A program made the translations under genes and the position numbers. Under the pieces are notes generated by a model that was given only the letters and a program-made list of their open reading frames with translations, was not told the DNA's origin and did no database searches. Shown one piece after another: positions 11,480 through 21,448 of a stretch of 64,000 bases of DNA. The DNA comes from Hordeum vulgare subsp. vulgare (taxonomy: Eukaryota; Streptophyta; Magnoliopsida; Poales; Poaceae). The first letter of the stretch is position 1. Each line of letters begins with the position of its first letter. The stretch lies in contig NC_058518.1 of assembly GCF_904849725.1 (NCBI RefSeq), positions 8,266,147 to 8,330,146 of the forward strand, given 5' to 3'.

Positions 11480-11730
11480 TCCCCCTCGCTGGGCGAGGTG
11501 GGACTAAACTTATCGTACAGCCGAGGAGGGGCTTTAGTCCCGGTTGGAGCCACGCCCCGGGACTACAGACCACCTTTAGTCCCGGTTGGAGCCACGCCCC
11601 GGGACTAAAGACCCCCTGCTTCCCGCCTCTTGGTCTGCCCGAAAAGAGGCCTTTAGTCCCGGGTCGTGGCTCCACCCGGGACTAAAGGGGGTCTTTAGTC
11701 CCGGCCCGAGCCACGCACCGGGACTATAGA
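11480..11730. repeat. CACTA-type subterminal repeats in the middle of the element
   Basis: Five further palindromes of the TTTAGTCCCGG ... CCGGGACTAAAG class lie here, about 5 kb from either end and just upstream of a TATA box. Their loops (TTGGAGCCACGCC) differ from those of the terminal clusters. They may mark a former terminus of a second CACTA element or act as TNPA-binding promoter sites. Confidence 0.85.
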
Positions 11731-11736
11731 TCCACC

Positions 11737-11743
11737 TATATAA
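11737..11743 (+). promoter_or_regulatory. Candidate TATA box for the TNPA-side transcript
   Basis: TATATAAG lies directly downstream of the central subterminal repeats and is followed by a pyrimidine-rich leader (CATTTCTCTTCTTCTTCC). Both fit a plant RNA polymerase II promoter. Confidence 0.5.
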
Positions 11744-11859
11744 GCGGGACTTCGAAAATTTCCAACCAATTCATCCATTTCTCTTCTTCTTCCTCTCGTT
11801 CTCCTGCCCGGCGCGGCACAGCGACGAACTAACCGACGCCGTCAGGCTGCCTGCCGTCC

Positions 11860-12170
11860 TGCTCGACGTCGGCCGTCCTCCTCGCCGCGGTGCCGTCCTC
11901 CTCGCCGTCACGCCGTCCTCCTCGCCGCCTCGCCGTCCTCCTCGCCGCCGCGCCGTGCTCCTCGCCATCGCGCCGTCCTCCGCGCCGTCTTCCTCGCCAA
12001 CACTCCGGCCAGTAAGCCCCCCGCCCCCTCCTCCCCAACACTCCGGCCAGTATAGAAGAAAAGAAGAAAAAGGAGAAGAGAAGAAGAAAAAGGAGAAGAA
12101 AGGAAGAAAAAGGAGAAGAAAAGAAGAAAAAGGAGAAGAAAAGAAGAAAAAGAAAAGAAAATTAATAGTT
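11860..12170 (+). repeat. GC-rich CCTCCTCGCCG repeats followed by a purine-only tract
   Basis: The first part (about 11865-11998) repeats GCCGTCCTCCTCGCC-type units. The second (about 12050-12165) is a pure A/G tract built from AAGAAGAAAAAGGAGAAG units of about 20 bp. Predicted ORFs here are repeat artefacts. Confidence 0.8.
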
Positions 12171-12261
12171 TAATTTTGCTATTGTATATGCTTAAGTGTT
12201 AATAGTTTATTTTTAGCAAGAAAATTAATATAACTAGTTTATTTTTTTAGTTCATTTTACG

Positions 12262-12663
12262 ATGCCTATCCCGCATCCTCGTCGTCGACTCGGCGGAGGA
12301 CACCTGCTTGATCAGAGGGGCCCTGTCCGGGACTGGGCTCCGCCCGGCTGGTATTGGGACGTGCTACCTTCCGGGGGGCGTAGGTTGGTGAGGAGCTAGC
12401 CCGTCGTTGACCCGATCCTTGTTTGGTGGCGGTCGCGTGGGCCAGTGAGGGTGCCGAGGCTTCCGGACACCGCGGAGGTGGTACGTCACCGTGTCAGCGA
12501 GGAGGATGAGCACGTCCATAGCTACATGGTTGCGTTGGAGGGCAGGTTCGAGCATACCTGGCAGGTTCTTCGGGGATCTCACTGGAGCTATGATCCTGTG
12601 ATGGTTCCTTCTCTTTGGGTGTCCACCGCCCGCGCCGATACCCGTCGGGCGCTACGGTTCTAG
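12262..12663 (+). pseudogene. Small CACTA ORF with one in-frame stop
   Basis: An ATG at 12262 opens a frame (MPIPHPRRRLGGGHLLD) that contains RDWAPPGWYWDVLPSGGRR. It is interrupted by TAG at 12397-12399, then continues in the same frame through VPRLPDTAEVVRHRVSEED to a stop at 12661-12663. Without the TAG it would give 133 residues. I have no function for it; its place just upstream of the TNPA gene suggests a CACTA accessory ORF or a 5' exon. The single stop with no frameshift suggests recent loss. Confidence 0.55.
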
Positions 12664-12943
12664 ATGTATTAGTGATGCTATATGTATGATAGTATTCGAG
12701 GAGTATTAATGATAATATTCGACGATGTACGGACAAAAGTGATGATGTATTAGCTTATAATTGAATGCATGCTAATTTGAATACTACTTTATTTTACGAT
12801 TTGGTTTTGCTTATTGAATGCTCAAATTGGAAAATTACTCCTACTTTGAATACTATGCAGAAATCTAGGAGTCTCAAATTGGAAAAGTACTCCTACTTTG
12901 GTTTTTGGTACAAAGGTTAAGAGAATCCGTTTTTTGCAGAACT

Positions 12944-15900
12944 ATGGATCCACATACCAGGAACCTCGAAGAGGAAGAACTTCTGGAAGATATAATCAAA
13001 GACGGCCCCGACGTTGAACCAGCTGAATCTCCGTCGTTATATCTAAACCAGGACGTTGGAATGGAGGTCGAGCGACACGAAGATGAAGCCGATGGGGCAG
13101 GAGATAGGTCCAATGACGGAGAAGGTGATAGCCCCACTGATGGAGAAGCCGGTGAAGAGGAGAAGTCCGGCGAGGTATACATATGAAGTTCGACAATCAC
13201 TTGTAATATGTGAAAATTATTGGAGATAGCTCTATATTGTATACATATACATTCATTTGACGAATGTTTCTCCCTCTTAGGCCTCCACATCGAGCAAAAC
13301 TACGAAACGAGGCCCGACTAGAAAGTTGGATGCACGGACGCATTACACATTTGAGGTGATATTTCCTACGGGCGAACCCAAGCTTCCTAAGAATGCTACT
13401 GACACATTCAAGAAGCAATGCGGAGTTCTCGTTAGGGATCACGTCCCTAACGAGAACTCCGCATTGCTTCTTGAATGTGTCATCAGCGTTCGGGAGTGGA
13501 ACAAGCGCAAAGGGGCAGCCGATAGTGACTATGTCGCCGAAAGGTACAAAGATAATCTTTGGAATGATCTCATGTCACATTTCAACCTGCCAGAATGTGA
13601 GAATGAAGACGCCGCAGACAAACTGAGGGCCAAAGTCAAGCAGTGGACTCTGAAGAAGATGGCCGAATTGTTCCGTAGCTGGAAGAAGAAGCTATGGAAA
13701 AACTATCTGAAGACACAGAAAGTGCCAGTATTCGAGGGGTATCTAGCCAAGCAGGCGAATCACTGGAAGGCATTTCAAGAGTACAAGGAGTCAGAAGATG
13801 CCCAGGCATTATCAGAAAAGAACAAAATAAATGCCGACAAGAAGATATATCACCACAAGCTGGGGCCAGGGGGCTATGAGACTGCCATCCCAAAGTGGGA
13901 TAAGAAAGAGCGAGATCTGATAGATAAAGGCGTCGTACCTGAACCACTCCGTGATGAGTGGGAATTGAGAGCAAGAAATTGGTTCCTTGCGCATGATAGG
14001 TCGTACGACGAAACAACAGGGGACCTCATCTGCAATGACAATCTTAGGATACCCAGGGAGAATTGGAAAAGGATAGTGAAAGAAATTAAGGAGGGAAGAA
14101 GAAAGTTCACTGCAGATAGAGAGAAAGATTTGCTCACACTGGTCCTCGGCAATGACGAACATGGAGGACGAACGCGAGGCTTCGGTCCTTCTTACCCGTG
14201 GTGGCTTGGGTTTGTCAGAGACCAAGACACTTGCAAAAGCCGAGAGAGAGCAAAGAAGCGGCAGCAGGATGAGGAGAATGACAAGTTCAACCAGTTGCTT
14301 GCCAGGATTAACGAGCAACAGAAGCAGATTGATGAACTTAGAGGAGTACCGCACCAGGAAGATCCTGCAGTTGATATTACCGGCGCCCCATCTAAGCGGA
14401 AAAGCAGCGTGGCTGAATCTGAGGCCCCGCCCGACGATGAACGAAGAATGATAGAGGGCGGTCCCGGCTACCCCGTGGATGGAATCAAGGAGTCAACATC
14501 ATGTGAACTCCATCAGAAATTCAAAAACATATCCATGAAGGTGGCCGTCGAACAAGCTTTACCTTCTGGCCCTGATGCACGCTGGCATGGCCGTGAGATT
14601 CCAGCTGGCTTTGCTAAAGTCGGGGTGGATGAAATCATGACGGGGTTTAATGATATGGAGCTCGACATAGTTGGACCCAAAGATGAGAGGACACTCGGAG
14701 AAGTACTGGGTGGAGTCATCCTATGGGACAAGAACTACATCAAGCTTCCAGGCTCGGCCCCAAGGACAACACTGCCTCCGAGTCGTCGCAGTTCACCTAC
14801 ACCTCCATTACCTCCAAGCCCTCCACATGACGTCGGCCAGCACAACACGAGTCCATCTCGATCACCGCCGCCGGACTTGGGTCGTCCGTCTCCGCCGCCG
14901 CCCGCACATGATACTAAGCGGAAGCGTGCCAGCAAGAACGCTTCGTTGATGATTTCTAAGGGATGGAGCTCCCCAAAGCGCAAACTGTCGCTCCTCCCAA
15001 AGGTACCACATGCTAATCTTCCTATCAGACCTTATGATCGTACCCCCGAGGAAAATGCCAGGATAGCAAAGGAACAACATGAGGCGCAGATGAAAAGGAA
15101 GGAACCCGAGCCCCGCCCGAAATACACCGAAAAGAACATAGCATGGGCAAAAGACTTCATAACCACTCCATCACAGTATGACTTACACTACAAGCCTGAT
15201 GACTATACACGCACATTGCAGAAGGAAGTGAAAAAGAGCAGGTCACATGCAAGTGCAAGTGGGAGCAAATCAAGTTCAACTACAAGCAAGAAAAAATCAG
15301 ACGTTCCTCAGCTTGGACAACAGGCCAAACAGTCGATCCCACCCCTCAAGGTGTTAACCGAGAATGTTCCCCCTCCGGTGCAAGGGCAAGCTTTTGAAAA
15401 AGCAAAGGAGTTGGCGGATGAATGTGGTATCTTGGTTGAAAATTTGCTGGCTTCCCAAGACGACAGGATACCCAAGGCTGTGGTAGCCCCTAAGCCACAG
15501 TTTGTCATGGGAGAGCCTTTGATCAGCAAAGATGATCTCCCAACAAATATGCGTTACTTGCATAAATGGTACTTAAGTGAATCAAAGAATGGGAGAACGA
15601 TGATCGTGCTGAGTGTCCCACAGGACTACTACGGCCGCTCCGAAGAAATCCATATCGACTTTGATGAACTCTTCCAGGTGTACAATGGCGACGCCCTCGA
15701 CAAATCGCTTATGAGTTGCTATTGTATGTAAGTTTTTCAATTCGTTGTCTACATATAACTTGTTTAGTTATTTCAATTCATTGTCTATATATAACTTGTA
15801 CTCTATTATGCTGAATGAAGATTCTGGAGTGTAAAAGTAAGAGCATCATAAATATTGGGTTTATTGATCCAGATAAAATACATATAGCGACGCTAACGAA

Positions 15901-16762
15901 TTATCCCAAGGAGACGGAGGAAAACCTTCTAAGGTTTCTAAGAGATCAAAATTTCTGTGACCACATACTGTTTCCATACAACTTCAGGTGAGGGTCTTTA
16001 CTCTGTTGTGTCCATTCACTTATAAGTGTAATTGATAAGTTACTCACACACATATATATATATACATGTGCAGCTTCCATTGGATTCTGTTGGACATTCA
16101 AATTGATAAGGGAAGAGTTGATGCCTTCGACCCATTATCGAGACCCTTGGAACAGTTCCAAAGCCTGCAGGACATGCTCCAAGGGTAATTTTAATCATTC
16201 TTGCGCTCTATCGGTCTCTTTCGATGATTTTCTGATATATCAATTAATGAAAAACTTAGCAAATCATTATCCTTGTCGGGCAGGGTTTGGAATCGGTTCA
16301 AGTGCGTGACTCCCGGTAACTTTCCTGAGAAGCTGACCTTTAGAGCGGCTCAGGTAAGTAGTAGTATGATATACTTCTATTAATTTTCAATACATTTATG
16401 ATGCTAGATTATTATTTTGATTATATATATTCCATTCTCGTAAAGTGCGACCAGCAGCCATGGGGAACGCATCTATGCGGATACTATGTTTGCGAGACCA
16501 TTCGCACGTTTACCTCTGAGTTCAAAGAGCACAGATTCGACGTAAGCAATGAACATTCACACCTCTATTTTTACCCGTCATTCTTTGTTATCATGATTGA
16601 TATTCATATTCATCTCCTCTTCTTATATAGCACACGGCCATGAGGACGAAGGTCCTACCAGAGCAACGCGCAATTGCTGTTGCAGAGGAGCTTGCGGGAT
16701 TTCTGAGGACGGAAGCTATAGAAGACAAAGGACGATTTAGTGTAGCTAAGGACCATTACTGA
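12944..16762 (+). CDS. CACTA TNPA-like protein fused to a Ulp1 (C48) protease domain
   Basis: Exons read as 12944-13174, 13281-15727, about 15817-15987, 16074-16184, 16284-16353, 16446-16541 and 16631-16762. All but the start of the third coding exon have good GT-AG sites and matching phases. The large exon carries the plant En/Spm transposase-associated (Transposase_24/Ptta) region: WTLKKMAELFRSWKKKLWK, KLHHK-like YHHKLGPGGYETA, and EHGGRTRGFGPSYPWWLGF. A coiled-coil and a Pro/Ser-rich linker follow. The C-terminal exons form a Ulp1 cysteine protease: His in SFHWILLDIQ, Asp in VDAFDPLS, Gln and Cys in QQPWGTHLCGYYVC. The expected join between the big exon and the next (CYCM-KILECK) needs an acceptor at 15816, but the sequence there is TGAAT rather than AG. 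The Ulp1 part may therefore be uncoupled. The likely role is binding the element ends; Ulp1 domains are frequent CACTA passengers. Confidence 0.75.
13400..13482. repeat. Perfect 39-bp-arm palindrome inside the TNPA exon
   Basis: Bases 13400-13438 and 13444-13482 are exact reverse complements around a 5-nt spacer (TCACG). The right arm contains a 33-bp in-frame insertion (13449-13481, 11 codons) that is an inverted copy of the upstream coding sequence. The reading frame is preserved. Confidence 0.97.
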
Positions 16763-17029
16763 TGTTCGTCCATGTAATCGAATAGACGGGCTCTAGTCCC
16801 GATAATTCAGATCTCCATATAATTGTATATATATGATCGCTTGTAAGATAAGTTAATCTTATATATATATATATATATATGCATAATTATTTCTATTTTA
16901 AAATATATGAAAACTAATTCCCGAACACAAAACGAGGCATCACGTTAATCTTCTGAACACCCAAACCCTGAAACCCTAAAACCCAAAAATAATTTCATTC
17001 AAAAAAAACCCAAAAGCCAGCAAAATCTG
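16763..17029. other. 3' flank of the TNPA/Ulp1 gene with an (AT)n microsatellite
   Basis: This is AT-rich non-coding sequence containing an uninterrupted (AT) run of about 20 bp near 16860-16880. No gene is seen. Confidence 0.7.
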
Positions 17030-17225
17030 AAAATCTTTAGTCCCGGACCGTGTAACGAAGCGGGACTAAAGGGCCTGCCCCTGGGGCGCTACGAGGCGCC
17101 CACGTGGAGCACCTTTAGTCCCGGCGTGTAAGAGGGTCGGGACGAAAAGGTTAGGCCTTTAGTCCCGCCCCTTTAGTCCCGGTTGGTGAACCGGGACTAA
17201 AGCCCCTTACGGGCCGGGGCTATAG
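17030..17225. repeat. CACTA subterminal repeats, right cluster
   Basis: Four TTTAGTCCCGG/CCGGGACTAAAG palindromes precede the right terminal inverted repeat. They mirror the left cluster and help define the element. Confidence 0.85.
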
Positions 17226-17457
17226 GCCCTGTCCCCACTAGTGATGTTTTGACGATGCAAAGTGGCCATGTGGCTAGTGGTGGACGGCGCAGGGGATAAT
17301 GGTCGTTAACGGCCCGACCGACCGAGCCGGTCAGGAGATACCCAAAAAGGAAACAGTGGCACACTCCTCTCCCGCAATCTCACTCACTCTCCCTCCCTCT
17401 CTCTCCCTTCCGCCGTCGTCTCCACGCTCAACCTTGCCCCCATTTACCGATGTAATG

Positions 17458-17815
17458 CCTTCTTAGGAAGACTCGGAGGAGAGCAGTGACGACGACATGG
17501 TCCGCTTCGACGACGAGGTAATGCACATTCGTTGTACTCTGTCTGATAGCCTAGTTGGGGATTTTAGATTGGGTATTTTATATTTGATATGATTTGGACT
17601 CGATTTGGACCGGATCCAGGGTATTTGACCACTCCTCCCAATTCCTTTTGAACTCAATCCAGCCCCTCCTAACCATAGATGACTCGGACTTTGAATTTGA
17701 TGTGGAGATGAAAGAGAAAGGCCCTGTTGAGTGCTAGCACCGGAAAATAGCCAAGAAATTCGTAGCATTCCATGGTGGCATAACTGGAAGGAGATTTTAT
17801 GAATGTGGTGAGGAT
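17458..17815 (+). pseudogene. GRF-type zinc-finger gene fragment, copy B1
   Basis: A short first exon with a stop codon (MPS then TAG) ends at GACGACGAG before a GTAATG donor. A second exon encodes DDSDFEFDVEMKEKGP, then a broken zinc-binding start (C-stop-H), then KIAKKFVAFHGGITGRRFYEC. The pattern GRRFYxC is the GRF zinc finger common in plant transposon-linked proteins. Two in-frame stops show that this copy is dead. Confidence 0.65.
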
Positions 17816-18049
17816 GTAAGTTGCAATCCTGTCCTGCTTTTCTTATTTCAAGTCCCGTGTAAACTAGTGTATCAACAGTGTGATTGCTAGTAATGCAGTT
17901 ATGTGTTGTAGCATTGTAATTGTTAATGATCACATTGGTTTGAAAAAAGAGCATAGGCAGAGATATGTGATTGTCTGAGTCTTTTCCCTTTGAGGACGTG
18001 TCCACATCAAACAATGTTTTTAAATGTTAGTGTATTTTTTAAAATGTTA

Positions 18050-18700
18050 ATTGCTCGTATTTAAAAAAATTCATGCGTTTCAGAAAAATGTTAGTGCATA
18101 TTTTAAATGATTTTTATGCAATGTTAAAAGCATGTTTGTGTCATTGTGAAAAAAATACTGCATACCGTTCAAAAAATGTAAATAACCTTTGCAAAATGTT
18201 CACACGTTCCAAACTTATTATCAAGACAGTTTGAAACATTTTTTATTGAATGTATATTTTTTGTGCAGTTTTAATATGGCTTGTACCTCTAAAAAAATAT
18301 TTACATTGACAAAATATTTACGCATTTCAAAAAATATGTTGGTCACATTTTGAATAAATGTGGATACATTCACGTGTTTCAGAAAAATATTCACTTGTTT
18401 CAGAAAAATGTTAGTGTAATTTTAAAATGATTTTTATGCAATGTTTACAACATGTTCTTGTAATTGTGGAAAAAATATTGTATACCATTCAAAAAATGTA
18501 AATAATCTTTAAAAATGTTCACACGTTCCAAAATTATTTTCATGACAATTTCAAACAATGTTTTTTCAATGTGTACTTTTTGTGCAGTTTGAAAATGTCT
18601 TGTACCTCTAAAACAATATTGAAAATAACAAAATATTCAAGCATTTCAAAAAAAATGTTGGTCACATTTTGAATAAACGTTACCATATTGCTAAAACAAA
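18050..18700. repeat. AT-rich segment, two diverged units of about 310 bp
   Basis: The order of motifs TTTCAGAAAAATGTTAGTG, ATGATTTTTATGCAATGTT, AATGTTCACACGTTCC and GCAGTTTTAATATGGCTTG is repeated once, starting near 18080 and 18400. No coding potential is seen. The corresponding B2 segment is 40440-41020. Confidence 0.7.
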
Positions 18701-19015
18701 TGTTCATTTAATATAAGAAATCATTTGTAAAAGAAACAAAGACACCCAACATGGACAAACAAATAAATTTGTTAAAGAAACCTATTTAAAAATAAACTGC
18801 AAGAAGAGACTTGTTGCGAGATGGAGTATTGTGTTGCAAGATAATACTCCTGCGATCATCTTCTCCTCGACTGTGATAATTCAACAGTTGCAGGCGAGCA
18901 AACACAGACTGTATGATGCCTACAGCGAGGCCTATTTGGCCCAGCAAAGTCATGGTTGGGGCACTTTTCTTTTTTTAGGAACCTTCTAGCATGTTTTGCT
19001 ATCATTACTTTTGTG

Positions 19016-19786
19016 CTTCTTATGGGCAGGAAAATATTTTTCAGAGAAGTAGTATACCATATCCTGGGGGTTACGCACACAACCAGGAGCAAGAGAAGTG
19101 AACCAGGTCTTAGCATCATCCTTTAGCAAGAAAGGAAACAGCTTGAGGATATAGTAGTGACGGATCTTTTCCTCACTAGTGAATACGGTGGCTATATCGT
19201 GCAGTTTGGTAAGATGGGCTACAACCGTTTCAGACTCATAACCGTGAAAAGGATCAGATTTGACCAGAGTGATTAACTCAGGGTCGACAAAGAATTAATA
19301 ATCCTTATCGGTCACAAAGATAGGCGAAGTAGCAAACTTCGGGTCGTATTTCATCCTAGCGTTCAGAGATTTTTCATTCCACTTGCGCGGTAATTTCTCA
19401 ACATCATAGCTATCCTTACACGCAAGAAAATCCTCAGCTATCTCTCCCTCCATAACATAATGCGTATCAGGCATATCAGGCAATTCATGCATAGTAGCAG
19501 GTTCTACTTCAATAGTATCAGCAGTTTTAGAAGTATCATCACATCTAGCAGCAACTCTAGCAATTTGTGCATCAAGGAATGCACCAAGTGGCAAAGCAGT
19601 ATCAAGCATAGTATCAAGCATAGCATCATCAAACACAGACGACATATCAAGATTTCTAGCAGGAGGTGAAGTCGCAAACTTACTCAAAACTGAAGGTGAA
19701 TCAAGTGCAGAGCTAGATGGCAGTTCCTTACCTCTCCTCGTAGTGGAAGGCAAGATTTTAGTTCTTGGATCTTTCGGATTCCTCAT
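19016..19786 (-). pseudogene. Gypsy gag, truncated
   Basis: The frame opens at 19786 (MRNPKDPRTKILPST) and runs to a stop near 19295 (FVTDKDY). The downstream frame continues after it with LITLVKSDPFHGYESE and KLFPFLLKDDAKTWF, typical of the retrotransposon gag family (PF03732) in Athila/Tat-like Gypsy elements. It ends at the breakpoint near 19016. An in-frame stop at about 19295 and the truncation make it non-functional. Confidence 0.75.
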
Positions 19787-19836
19787 AGTGATCAGCAGAC
19801 GTCAATCCCAAGTGACTCAGAGAATATAGCTGTGCT

Positions 19837-19854
19837 TCCCCGGCAACGGCGCCA
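19837..19854 (-). other. Primer-binding site, tRNA-Asp type
   Basis: The minus strand reads TGGCGCCGTTGCCGGGGA directly inside the LTR (11 bp from its edge). This matches the tRNA-Asp-type primer-binding sequence common to Triticeae Gypsy elements. Confidence 0.8.
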
Positions 19855-19865
19855 GAAAAAGGTCT

Positions 19866-21448
19866 TGATAACCCACAAGTATAGGGGATCGCAACAGTTT
19901 TCGAGGGTAGAGTATTCAACCCATATTTGTTGGTTCACCAAAAGGGAAGCGAAAGAATATTCTCAAGTATTAGCAGCTGAGTTTGTCAGATTCAACCACA
20001 CCTGAAAGATTAGTGTGTGCAAGCAAAGTATCAGTAGCAAAGTGGTATGATAGCAACGGTGCTAGAAACGATCTGTTGACGGCAGACTATTCCTAACTGT
20101 TGTATCAATGGCGCCAGTAAAAGGTACGTTGACGAGTAACTATTCTTCCCCGACAACAGTGTCGGAAAAGATCTTGCAACAAGTAACGGCGAAGTAGCAA
20201 GGAACGGCAGTAGCAGAAGTAGCAAAGTAACAGCAGTAGCAACAGTAGCAGCAAAGTGGCCCAATCCCTTTTGTAGCAAGGGACAAGCCTAGACAAAGTA
20301 ACGTAGCGATAACCAGTAGTAAAAGACTCGTAGGCAGTGGATCGGTGATGGATGAGTATGACGGATGTGATTCATCATGTAACAACTATAACACGGAGAG
20401 ATATGTAACTAGCTCTCGTTCGTCAATCTAATGTAGGCATGTATTCTGTATATAGTCATACGTGCTTAGGAAAAAGAACTTGCATGACATCTATTGTCCA
20501 TCCCTCCCGTGGCAGCGGGGTCCTAATGGAAACTACAATATATTAAGGTTCTCCTTTTAATAAAGAACTGGACCAACGCACTAACAGCGGTGAATACATG
20601 AACTCCTCATACTATGGTCATCTCCGGGAGTGGTTGCGGCTATTGTCACTCCGGGGTTGTCGGGTCATAACACATAGTAGGTGACTACAACTTGCACGAT
20701 AGGATCTAAAATACACATATATTGGCGACAACATAATAAGTTCAGATCTGAAATCATGGCACTCGGGCACTAGTGACAAACATTAAGCATAGCCAAGTAG
20801 TAGCAACATCAATCTAGAACATAGTGGATACTAGGGATCAATCCCCGTCAAAACTAACTTGATTACATGATAGATCTCATCCAACTCATCACCGTCCAGC
20901 AAGCCTACGATGAGATTACTCACGAACGATGAAGAGCATCAGGGAATTGTCGATGGAGGAAGGTTGATGATGACGATGGCGACGATCTCCCCTCTCCGGA
21001 GCCCGAAACGGACTCCAGATCTGCCCTCCAAATGAAGAACAGGATGTGGCGGCGCCTCCGTATCGTAAAACGCGATGAAACCTTCTCTCTGATTTTTTTT
21101 TCCGGGCGAGACGGAAGATATAGAGCTGAGTTTGGGGGCGGTGGTGCCACGTGGGCCCCATAAGCCCTCAAGGCGCAGCCTAGGGGGGTGGCCGCGGCCT
21201 GTGGGCTTGTAGCCCACTGGCAAGCCCCCTCCGATGGATCTTTCCGCAGGTATTTTCTTTTATTCCAGAAAAAATCTCCGTAAATTTTTAGGACATTTCG
21301 AGAACTTTTATTTCTACACAAAAACAACACCATGGCAATTCTGCTGAAAACAGCGTCAGTCCGGGTTAGTTCCATTCAAATCATGCAAATTAGAGTCCAA
21401 AACAAAGACAAAAGAGTTCGAAAAAGTAGATACGACGGAGACATATCA
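19866..21448 (-). repeat. Gypsy LTR, 1583 bp
   Basis: On the plus strand it begins TGATAACCCACAAGTATAGG and ends CGGAGACATATCA, so it is TG...CA on both strands. The size fits Triticeae Gypsy LTRs. Leucine-rich ORFs on its minus strand (20031-20385) are artefacts of CAG/TAG-type repeats. Confidence 0.8.

Larger units (their letters stand above)
6485..17243 (+). mobile_element. CACTA (En/Spm) transposon, 10,759 bp, TSD ATG
   Basis: The left end reads CACTAGTAGAAAACGGGCCT and the right end on the reverse strand reads CACTAGTGGGGACAGGGCCT. Both are flanked by ATG (6482-6484 and 17244-17246). The paralogous block B2 shows the empty site as GAGCACGTTTTGACG at about 39645-39660, which confirms the boundaries apart from one substitution in the TSD. 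The element carries subterminal inverted repeats, a 3'-5' exonuclease gene, several tandem repeat arrays, a small broken ORF, and a TNPA-like/Ulp1 gene. No TNPD (Tnp2) transposase is present, so it would need one supplied in trans. Confidence 0.92.
17247..19014 (+). repeat. Right part of block B1
   Basis: This continues the B1 sequence interrupted by the CACTA element and matches 39650-41358 of block B2. It contains a GRF zinc-finger fragment and an AT-rich repeated segment. Homology ends at about 19014, where Gypsy gag sequence begins. Confidence 0.85.
19016..21448 (-). mobile_element. Truncated Ty3/Gypsy retrotransposon (5' LTR, PBS, partial gag)
   Basis: In minus orientation the order is LTR (21448-19866), primer-binding site (19854-19837), gag start (19786), and truncation at about 19016. 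Everything after the middle of gag, including pol and the 3' LTR, is missing. Confidence 0.85.

Noticed and set aside
13812..14354. Minus-strand ORF of 180 codons opposite the TNPA exon
   Set aside because: The conserved transposase-associated motifs and spliced structure are on the plus strand; the minus ORF has no domain.
16960..16995. AAACCCTAAAACCC-like stretch resembling plant telomere repeat
   Set aside because: There are only two imperfect units, inside a CACTA element, so it is not an interstitial telomere array.
20031..20385. Leucine-rich minus-strand ORFs
   Set aside because: They arise from GTAGCAA/CAGTAGC-type repeats inside a Gypsy LTR.
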